This document shows, piece by piece, positions 9,830 to 22,962 of a stretch of DNA of 64,000 nt. The notes beneath the pieces were generated by a model, which was not told where the DNA came from, made no database searches, and worked only from the letters and a program-made list of their open reading frames with translations. Every line of letters begins with the position of its first letter. The stretch's first letter is position 1. The stretch spans positions 124,001 through 188,000 of the forward strand of contig QJNS01000095.1 of the NCBI GenBank assembly GCA_004154925.1, given 5' to 3'. The translations under genes and the position numbers were made by a program. Source of the DNA: Monosporascus cannonballus (lineage: Eukaryota > Ascomycota > Sordariomycetes > Xylariales).

Positions 9830-12560
9830 AATTTCTACTTCCAGGCGGCCATGAACGCCTCGGGCCTGGCGCCGAGCATACGAATCTTAGGAGCCACTCC
9901 GGCTTTGGACCCACAACCCTCCCGCCGGTTTCTCGGCTTTGGGATAACCCACCACGCGCTCCTCTCCGCCCTCCACCCTGAAGTCGATATAACCCCCTTT
10001 AGCCATTTCAGCGATACCCGGCATCCCATTCAACAAGGCTCTCCTCCTCTCCGTACCGTCCGGGCGGGCCGGCACGCTAACTGTTCCGTTGGTACCCTCC
10101 GGCGCGTGGACGTGCACCTCTATATCGCTATGGGCGCTACTCCTCTCCTAGAAAACCTTTAGCGGCCCGTAGGGAGTCGGGACCTCCCCTACTGCCTACT
10201 GCACGCTCCTTGGCATCGGCTTGACAATCTACTCCCCGAGCCCGGGCCTAAGCGGCTTGACGCTGAGGACGTAGGCGCTTAGTAGCGGCGTGACGCCTGT
10301 CGACTAGCCGTGCGCTAGACTCGTGAACGCTTCCTGGTGCTTCGAGCCCCCCGAGACAATACTCTCCCAGAACGTGATGCGTAGGTCGTTGGTACTTATC
10401 TAGCTATATGTGCGGTGGATCTGATAGAGCGCCGAGTTGACGTAGCCGGTACCGGACCGGGTCGCGATTTCGAAGTACGATATGAATGCGCAGATACGGG
10501 TGGAGAAGGCCTCGCCAAGATCGTTACCGCCCTCGTCGTAAAACGCATTGCCATATGGAAGAACGTTCGAGTCGGACAAATAGGTTAATGTGGACTTGGC
10601 ATACGTGATGTTAGCGATCCCAGCGAGAATCGCTAGGTTGTTGCTATCCTGCGTGTATGCTGCGCACTCGCTATTGACGCAATTACGGTCGAAGAACGCC
10701 CCGGCGGCGGGATCCTAGAGGATATCGAGAAAGGCCTGCAAGACAGTCGAGCTTAACCCGCGCCAGCGAGCAGTATCTTGGTTCTTGCCGAGATAAGGGG
10801 CGAGCTCTGCGGCACGGTGCAGTGCTAGCACGTATAATGCGCTGTAGTAGGCTCCTGGCCCCTCTCTTCGTAGAAATGCATAGTCGCCATATCCCGACTG
10901 GCGCAAGAGGAGCGACGTCGCATTGTCCGTATGTGTCTGAGACCCTAAAGAAGCGTGGGATGGTATGACCTGATGTATGACAGGTTGCCTGTGTACATCA
11001 CGAGATCCCAGCTACAAGCAACCCACCATAAGGGGTACTCAAATGGTTCAAGCGTATAGTCACGACTGGGGATCGTGTTAACGTGGGCGTTCCCAGGGAG
11101 GCCGGACAATAAACCTACATGCTAGCTGGTGGTATCCAGCCGTCACTTCTCTGGTGCTGTGCTAAATCCTCCATTTCCTAAAATTCAGAGTTGGTACAGT
11201 ATCCCTGATTCGAAGGCGTCTAAGAAGCTGGCGAGATAGACGCATATTTCTAGCTGGGAAACGGGGGCTAATACGAGACTGTGTTTGCGATGCCGGTAGT
11301 CCGCTATCTGCAAAATAGCAAAACCCGGCGACTTACATTTCGGGCCTGCCTCTTGGATGTCGTGCGTTAAGTAACTCGTCAAAGCGGTCACTGCCAGATC
11401 CCCATATAGTGATCTCGATATCTTTTGGGTCCATCATGAATGACTAGTTTTCCCAGTAACGACTTACTCACCTCCCGACGAGGCTCGGTATCGTTGGCTT
11501 GAAAGACGTCGGTACACCTTTCGGTTGTGTAGGAACCGCCATACCACCCTCGGGTCGACTCCTCGTCTGAACATTCGAACAATCCGCTATAGGCCTCGGG
11601 CGTTCCGAGATAACCCTACCATTGTAGCGCGACAGAAGCGATAAAAACATCGCCATACATTGAAGTATAGGAGGAGCCATCGGATAAGCGTCCAGTGTCA
11701 CTTTCATGTAACGAAATCCGTGCAGGCCATCGGAGCATACTTGATTGCCAAACTCACAGACCCATTAATCGACCCATGTATCCCTGGTTTTCCAGATTCA
11801 GTCAGTGCAACAGATACGACGCGATGCTTTAAGGGTAGAGGTATGCCTTCCATGACAGAAGAGGAATGAGATTGGTGCCGGCCAGGTTAGGCGGTTTAAA
11901 CTACAATACAAAGCTGAACGAACGGGATAAATTCCATCCAATAGAAAACGTCACACACGGTGCAGACTTCTCAGCAACCTGGAGCGAGTTTGCGGCGTGT
12001 ACGCATATGCGCATAAGCGAATCAGAAACATTACCTGGTCGGTCTCAGACGGCATGATCTTAGGGGGGGTTCCTGTTTTGCCGTCAGACTCCTGTCCTTT
12101 GGCAGCTGGGATTCGGGACATAGACTAATTACTCAGGCCTTGCCCGTTGTCAGACCGCGCGAAGCCGCTCCTATTACCGAGGAACCCCAGACTGTCCCAA
12201 AAGTAAAGCCGGAGCCCCGGAAACCCCCCTTGAAGAGGAAGCATTCTCGGCACCTGGGAATTCGATTACCGGCAGACCGACGACATTCTGGCCGGAATTG
12301 ACGACCAGCGTGGGAGCTGAGGTGGAATTGCCTCGGCGACGAAGTAGGGTTGGTGTCTCGCCTGATATCGGACTCTCGGGGTTGACAACATCATCTAGAG
12401 TGTATTCTGGGAAGACCGCCTTTGGCTTGACTAGGCTGCTCGAAGGGGGCAGACGTGTCGCTCCCTGCTAGGCTTCTGGGATTGCGCATTCGCCAAATTG
12501 ATCGAGACGACTAGCTGGTATATAAGCCGTACGACTGAGGGACGAGGACGTGTGAATATC
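9830..12560 (-). pseudogene. Decayed secreted alpha-L-rhamnosidase (GH78-like six-hairpin glycosidase)
   Basis: Pieces of one large secreted glycosidase can be read in order on the minus strand through several frames. They are: a signal-peptide-like end LANAQSQ (about 12510), PEYTLDDVVNPES (about 12400), NVVGLPVIEFPGAENA (about 12270), GLHGFRYMKVTLDAYP (about 11715), KLVIHDGPKRYRDHYMG (about 11450-11400), ALTSYLTHDIQEAGP (about 11390-11345), GYGDYAFLRREGPGAYYSAL (about 10890), LPYGNAFYDEGGNDLGEAFS (about 10555), AFTSLAHG then STGVTPLL (about 10330-10275), and APEGTNGTVSVPARPDG (about 10105-10055). The intact enzyme would release rhamnose from plant glycosides. At least three stops (TAG complementary to 10304-10306, 10229-10231, 10196-10198) replace expected tryptophans, and there are many frameshifts. 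TGG to TAG is CpA to TpA on the other strand, a RIP-like change. The family call rests on remembered GH78 motifs. The gene is certainly dead. Confidence 0.8.
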
Positions 12561-13783
12561 ATGGTCAACCATACCGTCACTATCTACAAATTGGAAACCC
12601 ACAACAATAAAGAGACGCGAGGACGAAGAGGGCCATATGCAGGGGGCCAGATCGAGTCTGTGGCAGGCCGGGGGACCGGGAATGAACTGTGGCGGCGGAC
12701 TCGGTGTTTGGTACAGTCCTGGTGACGGAGGGATGTGCAGTTCTGCAGTCATGCCTGGCACACTGAAGACGGGGCTTCTCCGCGCCTGTGACGTCCCCAC
12801 CAGACGTGCACAACGCCAATCATATACGCCGGGTGGGGCTGCTGCGACAAAAGTCCAATCACAAACTGTGTGCCTTCCAGTTCGGGAAGGATATCGGACC
12901 GGGATGCAGCTCCCGGAGGGGAAGGCTGCGACTGTGTGGTATTAACAGTTTCTAGACGGCTCCGCTGCGGAAATTCATGTCTTTGCTCTGGGGTAGATAA
13001 GCATTGAAGACCTATACTAGGTTCCTACATATATCCCTCGCTACCTGGATCGTAACGTATGATGCCTCGGCTTAGTTCAGACGACCAGACCTACTGCCGG
13101 TACGACTTAGCCGCGCTGTGTGAGGGAAGCAACTTAACTCCTGTACCTCGCCTCCTCACGGTCATATATTAATTCGGCCGTGATGTTCAGTAATGCGAAA
13201 AAGCCTCGTGTTACATAAATAACCTCTGGACATATGGATCGGGCACTTACCAAGGTAGAGGGACCAGGGTAGAGGAAGAAATACTTGCGCTCCCAGTTGC
13301 ACGATGTCCGTATGGTCGCTTACTGTGTGCGATAGAGATATACGAGCTAATCGCAGTTAGTGAATGATTACCATGGTATAAATAGGGTGAGGGTGTTGAG
13401 ATGGTGTGCACGAATAAAGATGGGCGAACCGGTTTCTTGGTTCTGGAATTATACCTGGGAATGCCTCCCTTTGGCAACGGTGTTGTTGAATTACGCTACT
13501 ATGTTTTGCCAAGCCATGCTCTCTATTTGCATACCCTTTTCGCCTCTACGAGGGAGCATTCAAGACATCCAGAAATCATACATTGTTTTGGTTTCCTATC
13601 CATGCTAACCGACCGGCCGTTCTAGACTATACTTCGCTTATGTGAATTTGCGTTGTGAGCATCCCCCTCGTAGGGGATTTACGGATTTCGAGGTGACATA
13701 ATCATTGACTCTTCGACATTCTTCTGGACATGCTGCGGGAAGATTAGCAAAGCAAGCATAGGTATAGGGGGCAGATATATAAC
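12561..13783. other. Intergenic, rhamnosidase 5' flank and GDH 3' flank
   Basis: No supported gene. Overlapping open frames at 12468-12945 on both strands are rich in Pro/Arg and show no domain. The stretch would have held the promoter of the dead rhamnosidase. Confidence 0.5.
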
Positions 13784-16700
13784 CTACAAGTCGTAGAAAG
13801 CAAACTGGCTCGGGCTACTACCATACTCGTAAACGAACCGGGATGCGAGGTAACTTCCAAATATCGCGCGGAGGTAGTTGTCTGGTACCCGCTGAATGAT
13901 GGTGTCCAGTCCGATTTTGTCCAAGAGGAGCTTAGGCAATGCATCCTCCAGGACAGCCCGTCGAGTCGTCTCGTCCCTCCACAGGTCTGACTGCTGCAAC
14001 TCCTCGTCGAGCGTCGTGATAGCGACTGAGAGTTTGTCAGAAATCACGGAGCGGGGCAGACCCGTCTGCTCATGCTCCCGCCAGAGCGCCTCAAACTCAA
14101 GGCAGGCGTTATCACGAATCTTAGCCTGCACCTCCTTCACGTATGCCTCGTAGAACTCTGGCGCTTGCCCATACCGATCAATACACATGTGCTTGACGAA
14201 GCCCTCATCGTCGAAGCTGAGAGAAGCAAGGACTTCTAGAGATGAAGATGTGACACCACCCTTGTTGGTGGATGCATCTTTGAAGAGAATGCAACCCGCG
14301 CTCTCGAGTCGCAGCTTAGCATCTTGCGTGATGAAGAGGTTGGCTCCTTCGACGATGTAGGGGATGGTCGTCTTGCCATCTTTTATGAGTTTGTTGACAG
14401 AGACGAGGTCGATCGACTCGGGACGTCCGCCGCAGGGGACGAAGCAATCGGTCAAGCCCGTGTCTCTCAAGTGGTAGGTGTTGCGGAAGGCCGTACCGTT
14501 ACCGACAACTTCACCCGTCGGCAGTTTGACGTTGCTGTCGTCACATAGGACTCGATATCCGTCCCTCGAAAGCTTGGAACAATCGAATTGTGAGATCATT
14601 ACGCGGTTCCTAGCAAGCCGGATCAGCTCATCCTTGTCGATGCCGTTTGGATCAACAAGCACCCCGGACCCGTCAACAACTGCTGTGTACTTTTCGTTGC
14701 TCAAGAGTATCTCGTTGCTTCCAAGATCGCCGTCTGGGCCGCCTGTTTGCATCTTCCTGACCTTGGCAAGGTCCAAGTTAAGCTTTCGATAGATGCCTTT
14801 CACGTACTCGCGGACTGACAATGTCGTCATCCCATATTTGTCATGAGGAATGCCACCTAGCTTAGGCGACTTGCCAGTAAAGAACGATTTCCACCAGGGT
14901 GCGCCACGAGCACGAGCATGCTCAGTGGCCCAGTCGACCAGATCGGCGGTATTCTCGTCAGGGCCCATGAAGAGGATCTCTTCTTTGCGATAGAGGTCGA
15001 CGATAGGGTTCTTGATACCCGGGGTCTGGGCAGGTAGGAGAAGATCCAAGATGCTATCAATGTACTTCTCAAACGCTTCCTGGGCCTTATCTTGTTGTTT
15101 GGCATCGAGGAGAATGACGCCTTTCGAGCCGCCTTCGGGGATATCTTTGTTCTTCCGTTGCTGGGTACTCGCGAGACCGTAGTTCTCGTCGAACAGATTC
15201 CTCGCGTTGATCTGGTAGGCCTCCTTGCTGCGAGATTTAACAATGCGGATACCTCCCCGCGCAATGTCCTTGAACCGTAGATGGAAACCCCGGGCTTCTG
15301 CGCTGATAACCAGGAACATGCCGTAAAGGGGCCTGGGATATTCGAACTCGGGCAGGAACGAAGGATCAAGACGGAAGCTGAGAGCTACCTTCGTCGGGGT
15401 GAAGTAGTTCGTCTTCAAGATGGCATTGTTGAAAATACGGAAAGCTGTCATCACCATCTCTTCGTGCTCGTTAGACACTTCTCGGGCGATTTTATCCTTC
15501 AGCTTCGCGTCGGTCAACACCTCCGACGCCGGGGTAGGGGCAATGATATGTCTCTCGAAACCGGGGCCGATGCTTAGGTGAACACTGGCGAACGAAGCAT
15601 AGAGCGCACGAACTAGACTAGGGTGGTTCGTAATGATCTCAAGAATGTAGTCGGGGGTGAAAGTCTCGGTACGGAGACGGCGCTTGAGTCTAGACAGGAT
15701 TTCGGCATGTTGGTTGTTCCTTTGGTCCAGCACTTGTGACAGGGAGGCGTACTCGGACCCGAGGCGGTTGAGGAAGTGCTGGACGAAAACCCAGACGCAA
15801 TGGCCGTAGATGGTCTCCTGCAGACTCAAAACCCCGGATGCGAACAATGAATGAAGCTTGTTTTGTGGGATGCAGTACAGCAGAGAGATCTCTTTGGTGA
15901 TCTGGTGAATGGATTGCTCAATCGGCATGACATTGGCATCCAGGTTCGTAGCCGGTTTTAGGTAAATACTCATCACCGTAATTCCGTTGGAGAATTGTTC
16001 GACGTACTTCCTAGAACTGGTGACGCCATAGTAGTGGTACAAGTCACTCAGGGCGCTGAAGAGTCCCCTGGCAGTGCGAGTATGGAAAGCTATGACGAGA
16101 CGCTTCTCCTCGGAGCCTTCGATGTCGAAAATTTCAATGACTGGCCCGGTCCTAGCAACGGCTAACCGAATGATATCCTCGTATATCTGCTTCGTGTTTT
16201 TCGTTGCCTTGGTCAAGAACATCCGGTCACTGATGACCTCAAGGCGTGTCTCGTCAGGTGCCGGGTTCGAATCCACGAACTGGCACTGGTACACAAAGTA
16301 GCAACGCAATGAGGTCTTCGAAGTAGAACCGTCGCCAGACAGACTCACAGGGGAGCGGAAAGTCTCAACTCGGAATCGGTTGTTGGGGTGAGTATGGTCC
16401 AAGTACTTCTCCTCAAGCCTATTCTCGTAGCGGGGACCTTTCAAAGCAGAGACTCCAGGAATGCTCGTATCGATGTAGATGGCGTGATCAGCAGCCTCCA
16501 TGTCCAGACGAATCTCTTCCCGTTTATCGACGCGGGCATACGCAGCCACCTTCGCGGCGTACATGGAAGTGATATGGGTCGCAATTGCGTCTACCTTTTC
16601 CATCTGGAAGTAGACATCATCGATGCCGAGTTCATCATAGAACCAGCGGACTTGTTCATCAATATGTGACTCAGGGATCCAGGCCTGCTTCCTGATAATC

Positions 16701-17073
16701 TCCTTGACTATCCTCTGTCAGTAACTGGGAGACATATAGGGGGTGAAGAGGTCTTACCTGATTCCATCTGCTCCGCACGCCCTTTGAATTCCGGCGCGAT
16801 ATAGCCCACCGTCGCGGAGCGTAGAACCCGGTGACCGTTATGACCATTCGCTACGAGCGGAACCGAGAAATGGGTGGGCTGGGGAGAAGGATGGCGGGAT
16901 GGATCATCCTTAACTCCATGGAGCAGCTTGTGGGCCGGGCCAGCAGTGCCGTTAGCAGTCATGATGTCGATAACAGGATCGTAAGATCCAAACGATTCCA
17001 GATGGTCCGTATAGTCAGGAAATCTATCCAAAGGCAGGTCAGTTGTCTGAAGCGTTAACATGGCGACGCTCAT
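13784..17073 (-). CDS. GDH2: NAD-specific glutamate dehydrogenase (115-kDa class)
   Basis: Catabolic enzyme that turns glutamate into 2-oxoglutarate and ammonium with NAD. It is used when amino acids serve as carbon or nitrogen source. Exons 17073-16758 and 16707-13784, split by a 50-nt intron whose phase (S-V codon junction, G then TC) restores the conserved VKEIIRKQAWIPE. The product is 1079 residues, the usual length of the fungal large-subunit class. Landmarks: HRVLRSATVGYIAPEFKGRA at about residue 80, AIYIDTSIPGVS, VYQCQFVDSNPAPDE, DIARGGIRIVKSRS, GGSKGVILLDAKQQDK, GKSPKLGGIPHDKYGMTTLS, and the nucleotide-binding half with YIVEGANLFITQDAKLRLE and KDASTNKGGVTSSSLEVL. The first ATG in frame is at 17073, and the N-terminal about 75 residues are poorly conserved. 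No damage seen. Confidence 0.95.
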
Positions 17074-20000
17074 TGTATGCTAGGGGACATGGGAGGTGGT
17101 GTCGAAAGAAGAAGAGGGAACAGGAAACGTGAGGGGAAAAGAAACCAGTCAAAGCGAATCGAGCTGGTGTATATATAATAGGCGAATGGTGTGATACGGG
17201 AAGAGTGGAGAGGCCGAGACGTGTGAGGTAGGACAGAACAGAGTGCTGCGGTATATAATACCGACTCCACCGGATGCAACTGGAACTGCGCTCTGGATGA
17301 TATCGAGTTCCACAGGCAAGTACCGGTATAGTGTCATTGTGACGACAGAGAGCCGGCACCGGGATAAACAGAGAGATGCGCCATATGCATTCACCAGGGC
17401 CATTGGCATTCGGCACGGCATGAGCTAGCTCAGTGCAATACCGGAGAATGGATGGTATTATCTCACGCCATCCTTCTGACGATGCGCTTCCTTCACCACC
17501 CAACCTCTCAACATCCTGCGTTGCTCAGGGGCTCATAGTAATGGAGGTAGCAGAGACAAGCAAAGCACTTAGACCGAACAACAACTACATACCCAAGTAA
17601 TAGTGGTCAAGCTCTTTCAATTTGAGACTTAGACCACCAGGACGGCGTGTTTCGAAAGGCGCAGTCCCACAACAGCTGAATCAAGGGTAGACAAGACGGG
17701 CCGAGACTTAGGACGTCGTGTTGACAGAGCCACTGGCAGCTAAGCCAGGTATTGTACTGAGCACAGTACGGGATAGCCCAACGATAAAATACAGGTAGAG
17801 CAATACCTCGTATACTGAGTTGTTAAGGGCGCTATTTGTCTGAGACCAGTATAATGGTTCCAGGTTCCAGATAAGAGAATTGGCTGATAAGGAACCTTGT
17901 TTCAAGTGTAGCAGATGTGCGATATAAATCGGGGCTTTTATCGCATGGGAAGTTTAACCAGTAAGTGTGTAAAGACTCGAGTAACACCTGACTAGAATAG
18001 AATCAAGGATGAAGAACAAGAGTAGGTACTTGGTAGATGCGTAGGGGACAGGCAGGTGTAGATCAGCTTCTGGCCGTATCCATAGTATGCACAGCCTTGC
18101 GTGCTGGCTGCGTGGAAGTCAATCCAATAGGCGATGGCAATGATGACGGGTATCAGAGCCAGAGAGAAAAGGAAAGCTGGGCCTCTTTCGAAGAGATAAG
18201 AAAGGGGGTCCTTTTTGGTATGGGAAAGAGAGCACCAATTGTTGGCAATCTGGGGAAGAACGATAAGTAAACGCAAACTAGACGCCCATAACGTCACATA
18301 AGGCGGTCCTCACTGACACTTTATATAGGTACAGAAAGAGAATTATGTTGCAAAACTTCCGTGCTAAGAGATACCCGGCATGCAGGTAGATACCTCTAGA
18401 AACATGGCTCCTCGTACCCGATCCCTGAGGATACATACATAAGGTTCCTTTTTGGAGGATACCGACGATAGACGGACAATAGACATTGTGGTAGGGGGGA
18501 GTAAAATTCGAGAACAAAAATTTGTTCGATCACGATAAAGCCCGACAACGTTTAACTACCAAAAAAATGCTTACGCCGGGACCTGCAGCTAACTCCAAAA
18601 GGTTGTGGGCGGCATCACCATTGGCCCAACTATCCGGTACCTGGCAATCGTACCTGGAATCGGGTGAGACCATGGCGGAGACCACACCAAGGTAATGAGA
18701 TAACTTTTACTCGAGAAGCGGTGGGTTTGTGGATCTTGTGCATCCCCCAGTCTTGTACTCTTGATGAACTAAATCTGCTATGTGGGCTGGTAGACTCGAG
18801 GCATCTTGGAGCTACTTTTACCGCCCCCTATGTGCGTATGTGCACTCTGTAATAAATCGTGAATGAAGTCAGACTGGTAGGGGTTTGGTGTAATTACTAG
18901 GTATCAAAATCCGACAAGTTTTGTTCTGCTCGGCTTACCAGTCCAGCCCAGTAACGTTGATCGATTTCCACTGCCTAAGACTACGAAGAAGTAACGTTAG
19001 CTTGAAACAGTGTAGAGTGTTGAATAGGTACATACAGACTGATGGTGGGTGAGGATCAAAACCCTCTTCTGCCCACTCATTCCTCGCATTGGACACCGTA
19101 TCTCTAGTTTATTAATAGAATTCATGTTAAATAACTACATACTTGCATACACCCTCTACGATACGATGTACCGACATTGTACCAACCTAGGCGGCTACAC
19201 GTAAGATATACGGGTCTTTTTTAAGGGCGACGCTACCCACCTGGAAAGTTGAATCCCCTTTCTACGTACCTACGGAGTACGATGCCCGTACGTACAATAT
19301 CAGCAAGAAACGGGCTTGCGCATCATGATCTTCAACCTTTACCGCCTCTTCTTTTCGTCTCGATTCGTATTACAAAGCTGGCTAGGCCTGTGGCTTTCTT
19401 GCGCAACTCCATTATCTCTTTGAGCCAATGTTGGGAACCCAGCCATGTCCATGTTCCAGGGATTAGACTATCACGAGACGTCCCTTCGGGACCCCGTCGC
19501 GGTCTATTACGTTGGCCGGACGCTTGGTCGAATGGATTAGTTACCCCTTGTGACCTCCCCAGGGCTCCCCTCAATAGGGGCATTCCAGTCTCCTTCGGTA
19601 AGGCCCGGTGCAGCCGGTCGCCGTGATCCACAGCCCCGCGAATTCAGAGTCTTGCCGGACCGGTACGCATGTTCTAGGCAATTTCCATTACCCCCAGATT
19701 ACTTGATCGTGCAGCATCCCCAGCGTCTAACAAACCTAGAAAGCACCACGAGGCCAGAACGGTTTGACGCCGGACATGTTTGACGACATGGACGAGACCT
19801 CATGACGGGCCTCCTTGCTGGCTACTCTGCAGGTTCGCAGGTTGGCATAAAGACATTTCCCCATTTGGTTTCCTATTACTAAGTCTACACGAGTTCACTG
19901 GACGGATGGCAATTTCATCAGTCATTGTATTGCGACATATGAGCCTGAGTAAACGTCACCAATTGCGTGTAAATATCTCATGTACCCTGGCCTCTTCCGA

Positions 20001-21422
20001 AACTCTCATTATTACTATGGTCCATGGCCGATGTTGCATGTTTTGGCTTCGGTATCTACGTGTAGGTACCTATAGGTAGTTTCATCCATCTTATTGGCGG
20101 TTCGGTTATTCATTTCCAGACCGAGCATGCCTTAAAATCCCCCCGCAGACAATTGATCTGCACACCCGTCTGGACTCTGTTACCAAGTACAGCAGCAATG
20201 CCTTTACCGTATTAACCAGCCTCAGCGCTCTATCTTCTACCTCTTCTTCATACACCATGGGTCTCTCTGCCTGAGGGAGATTCGGGCACGGTAGTAGCTG
20301 ACAACCTTATCAGTTCTACCTTGCAACCATTATCCGGTGATTATCGCAGTGTATGAACTGTTCAGAAACGTGTATGCCGGATCCTTATTTGCATATCTTG
20401 ATGGCGGCCTAGTTGGTGCTTGTGTTCGAAGCGCGTTTGAGCAGACATATAGTCGAATACGACGCGGAAAACGAGCCTTTGCGGAACATAACTGACGAAT
20501 TGCGACGTCTCTACACGTTATTGAGCCTGCGAATAGAACTCTGCGAAACCCCATTCAATTGGTTGCTAGTGTCTACGTCTGAAATGGCTGGTGGACTTCT
20601 GCAAGTAAACTCCTGCACGCCATCAGACGCCACCTACCCGGGTGTAGATCGGTCGTCTAATACGCAGATTCAGTTTAGTTATCGCTTGACGCTTCTATGA
20701 TCACTTTTCAGGCAGTATCGCCCTGGGCAGGATTTTGCCGAAGTGGGTGGTGGCATAAGTGAATACATTAGACATGCAGCCCACCGATGTCATGTTGAGA
20801 ACCCCAAATTGTTATATCCAAACCTGTATTCGTATGTTAATTTTTCTCGTTTGAAGACTTTTTTTTGCGTCACACAACCGCGCAGGATCCCGCCGCTTGT
20901 TGTCTGGATAAGTCTCAAGACCTGCATGTTCGCGGTGGTGGTTTAGTGCAGGATCAATAAGTATTTTGGGACCTCCTTCCTTTCTTATCTTCCCTGGTTT
21001 GTCCTTGCCGGTGGAGTCGTTGTACTCGTTTGGACGGGATATAGCAAATCGAACCACCGATGAGGCTCTGGTCGGAGCTGAGACCAGCAAGCGCAACAGT
21101 TGGGCCTACTGTAGCGTTACTAGTCATGCTAGCACCGTACTCGATGTGAAAGATACCTACCGAGGGCGTAATAGCCGTAGGTAGCCGGTGATACCCACGG
21201 TCAGAGACCCCCACCGACCAGAGCTGAACCCGAGGTCATCCCCATTGCGGGGGAAGTATGTACATGGGGGTTCTAATTACCTACCTACTTACATAGCAGC
21301 CCTAGGGCAATCTCCATCCTCGAAGTCGAATCTGCAAGGAGGAGAAACCGAAAGCTCACCTTGAGAACCCTAGACCTTACCCGACCTGATCCTGGAGATC
21401 GTTAGAATCTCGACAGTATACA
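17074..21422. other. 4.3-kb stretch without a supported gene
   Basis: Lies between divergent GDH (-) and kynureninase (+), so both promoters are inside. Base composition resembles the genic part of the window. Open frames such as 17992-18297 (-, a hydrophobic segment FLFSLALIPVIIAIAYWIDF), 19249-19626 (+) and 20413-20700 (+) lack good starts, splice support or recognisable domains. It may contain a strongly decayed gene or long untranslated or non-coding RNA, but the sequence alone does not show which. Confidence 0.45.
17168..17180 (-). promoter_or_regulatory. Possible TATA box of the GDH gene
   Basis: An alternating TA run (TATATATAAT on the plus strand) lies about 95-107 nt upstream of the GDH start codon, a reasonable distance for a TATA element. 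A second TATATAA-like run is at 17253-17259. Position is the only support. Confidence 0.35.
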
Positions 21423-22962
21423 ATGAGTGGCTCAGTCACACAGCCCCTTTATTCAGACCTCCGAGGCCAGGCTCTAGTCTTAGACGCCGAAGACAAATTA
21501 CGAGCTACCCGCGATCAATTTCGGATACCAACTAAGGCTGACATAAGGCGCAAAACGCTGTGTCGCCAAGGTGAGCTCGCATCCTCATCACTGCGTGCCG
21601 GGCCTTAGTTGAAGTCTCCTAGATGATAATCACCCGGGCCCTAACGACGAGACACTGCCGTGCACATACCTGTGCGGTAATTCGTTGGGGCTACAACCGA
21701 AAAGAACAGTAGAACGCATCGGGCAATACCTTGAAACGTGGGGAACCCAAGCAGTACAAGGTCACTTTAAGCCGTTGGATGACTCCCCACTGCCCACGTG
21801 GCTTGATGCCGATGCAAGGGCTGCCAAACTGCTGGCTCCGCTGGTGGGAGCAGAGGAATCGGAGGTAGCAGTCCAGCAGACCTTAACAGCAAACCTGCAC
21901 CTTCTGATGACTGCATTCTACCGACCTAATATAAATGGACGGCACAAGATCATCCTGGAAGGCAAAGCGTTCCCAAGCGACCATGTTAGTTGCCGGTCGA
22001 GACATCCTAGATGTGGCTCAGCTGACCTTGCACAGTTCGCCGTTCTGAGCCAGGTTTATCACCACGGGCTTGATCCGAAGACGTCCATGGTGACGATAGA
22101 GCCAGCTTCATCGGAAGATCCGTTGATTAGTACCGAGGACATTCGATCTGTGATTGCGAAGCACGCGTCTGATACGGCGCTTCTACTGTTACCGGGAATC
22201 CAGTACTACACGGGACAGCTATTCGACATTCCTACTATCACAGACTTTGCTCGTAGCCACGGCATCTTTGTAATATGGGATCTAGCTCACGCGGTTGGCA
22301 ACGTTCCCCTCTCCCTTCATGATTGGGACGTAGACGCGGCAGCCTGGTGCACATACAAGTATCTCAACAGCGGTCCGGGATGCATCGGGGGGATGTTCAT
22401 CAATTCACGGAACAGCTTGGTGACCACATTGATATCCGACGAAGAGCCCGAGCGTGGTTATGGCAAGCGTCTATCAGGCTGGTGGGGGAACGACAAGGGG
22501 ACACGGTTCCAGATGGAGACTAAGTTCCACCCGGTCCAGGGCGCCGCCGGGTTCCAGTTGAGCAATCCTAGCATCCTTGACATCACGAGCCTCAGTGCGT
22601 CACTGGAGGTCTTCGAGCAGTCGGGCGGCATGTCGGCCCTGCGGGAGAAGTCTAAGAAGCTGACTGCTTTCTTGGAGTCTTGTATTTCAAAGATGCCGGA
22701 AGCAGCGAAGGGTCTTTTCAGGAGTATCACACCAAAAGACCCGGAGCAACGCGGCGCTCAGCTGAGTCTACTTCTAGCAGACGGGCTGCTGCATACGGTG
22801 ATGGAAGAGCTCACAAAACGCGGCGTTATTGTAGATGAAAGAAAGCCGGACGTCATCCGCGTAGCTCCGGCGCCATTGTATAATACTTTCGAGGACTGCG
22901 TAGCGTTCGTGGAAGCATTTGAGCCGGCATTGCTTGCAGCTTCCAGAGCCCAATCTTCCTAA
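21423..22962 (+). CDS. BNA5: Kynureninase
   Basis: PLP enzyme of tryptophan breakdown and de novo NAD synthesis; it cleaves kynurenine or 3-hydroxykynurenine to anthranilate or 3-hydroxyanthranilate plus alanine. Exons 21423-21570, 21623-21984 and 22036-22962 give 478 residues. Intron 1 (52 nt) joins CRQ to DDNHPGPNDE in phase. Intron 2 (51 nt, GTTAGT...CACAG, with a CTGAC branch-like site) is a multiple of three and has no stop, so the open frame runs through it. It is called an intron because removing it restores the conserved FPSDHFAVLSQ. Landmarks: YLCGNSLGLQPKRTVE, LTANLHLLMTAFYRP, VIWDLAHAVGNVPLSLHDW and the PLP-lysine motif WCTYKYLNSGPG (Lys about 278). Full length for the family. The ATG at 21423 begins the conserved N-terminal region. 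Confidence 0.95.

Noticed and set aside
16258..16275. GGGTTCGAATCC, the look of a tRNA T-loop
   Set aside because: It lies inside the NAD-GDH coding exon and no acceptor stem or anticodon arm can be folded around it.
17992..18297. 101-codon minus-strand frame with a hydrophobic segment
   Set aside because: It starts at a GTG, has no family resemblance and no splice or promoter support.
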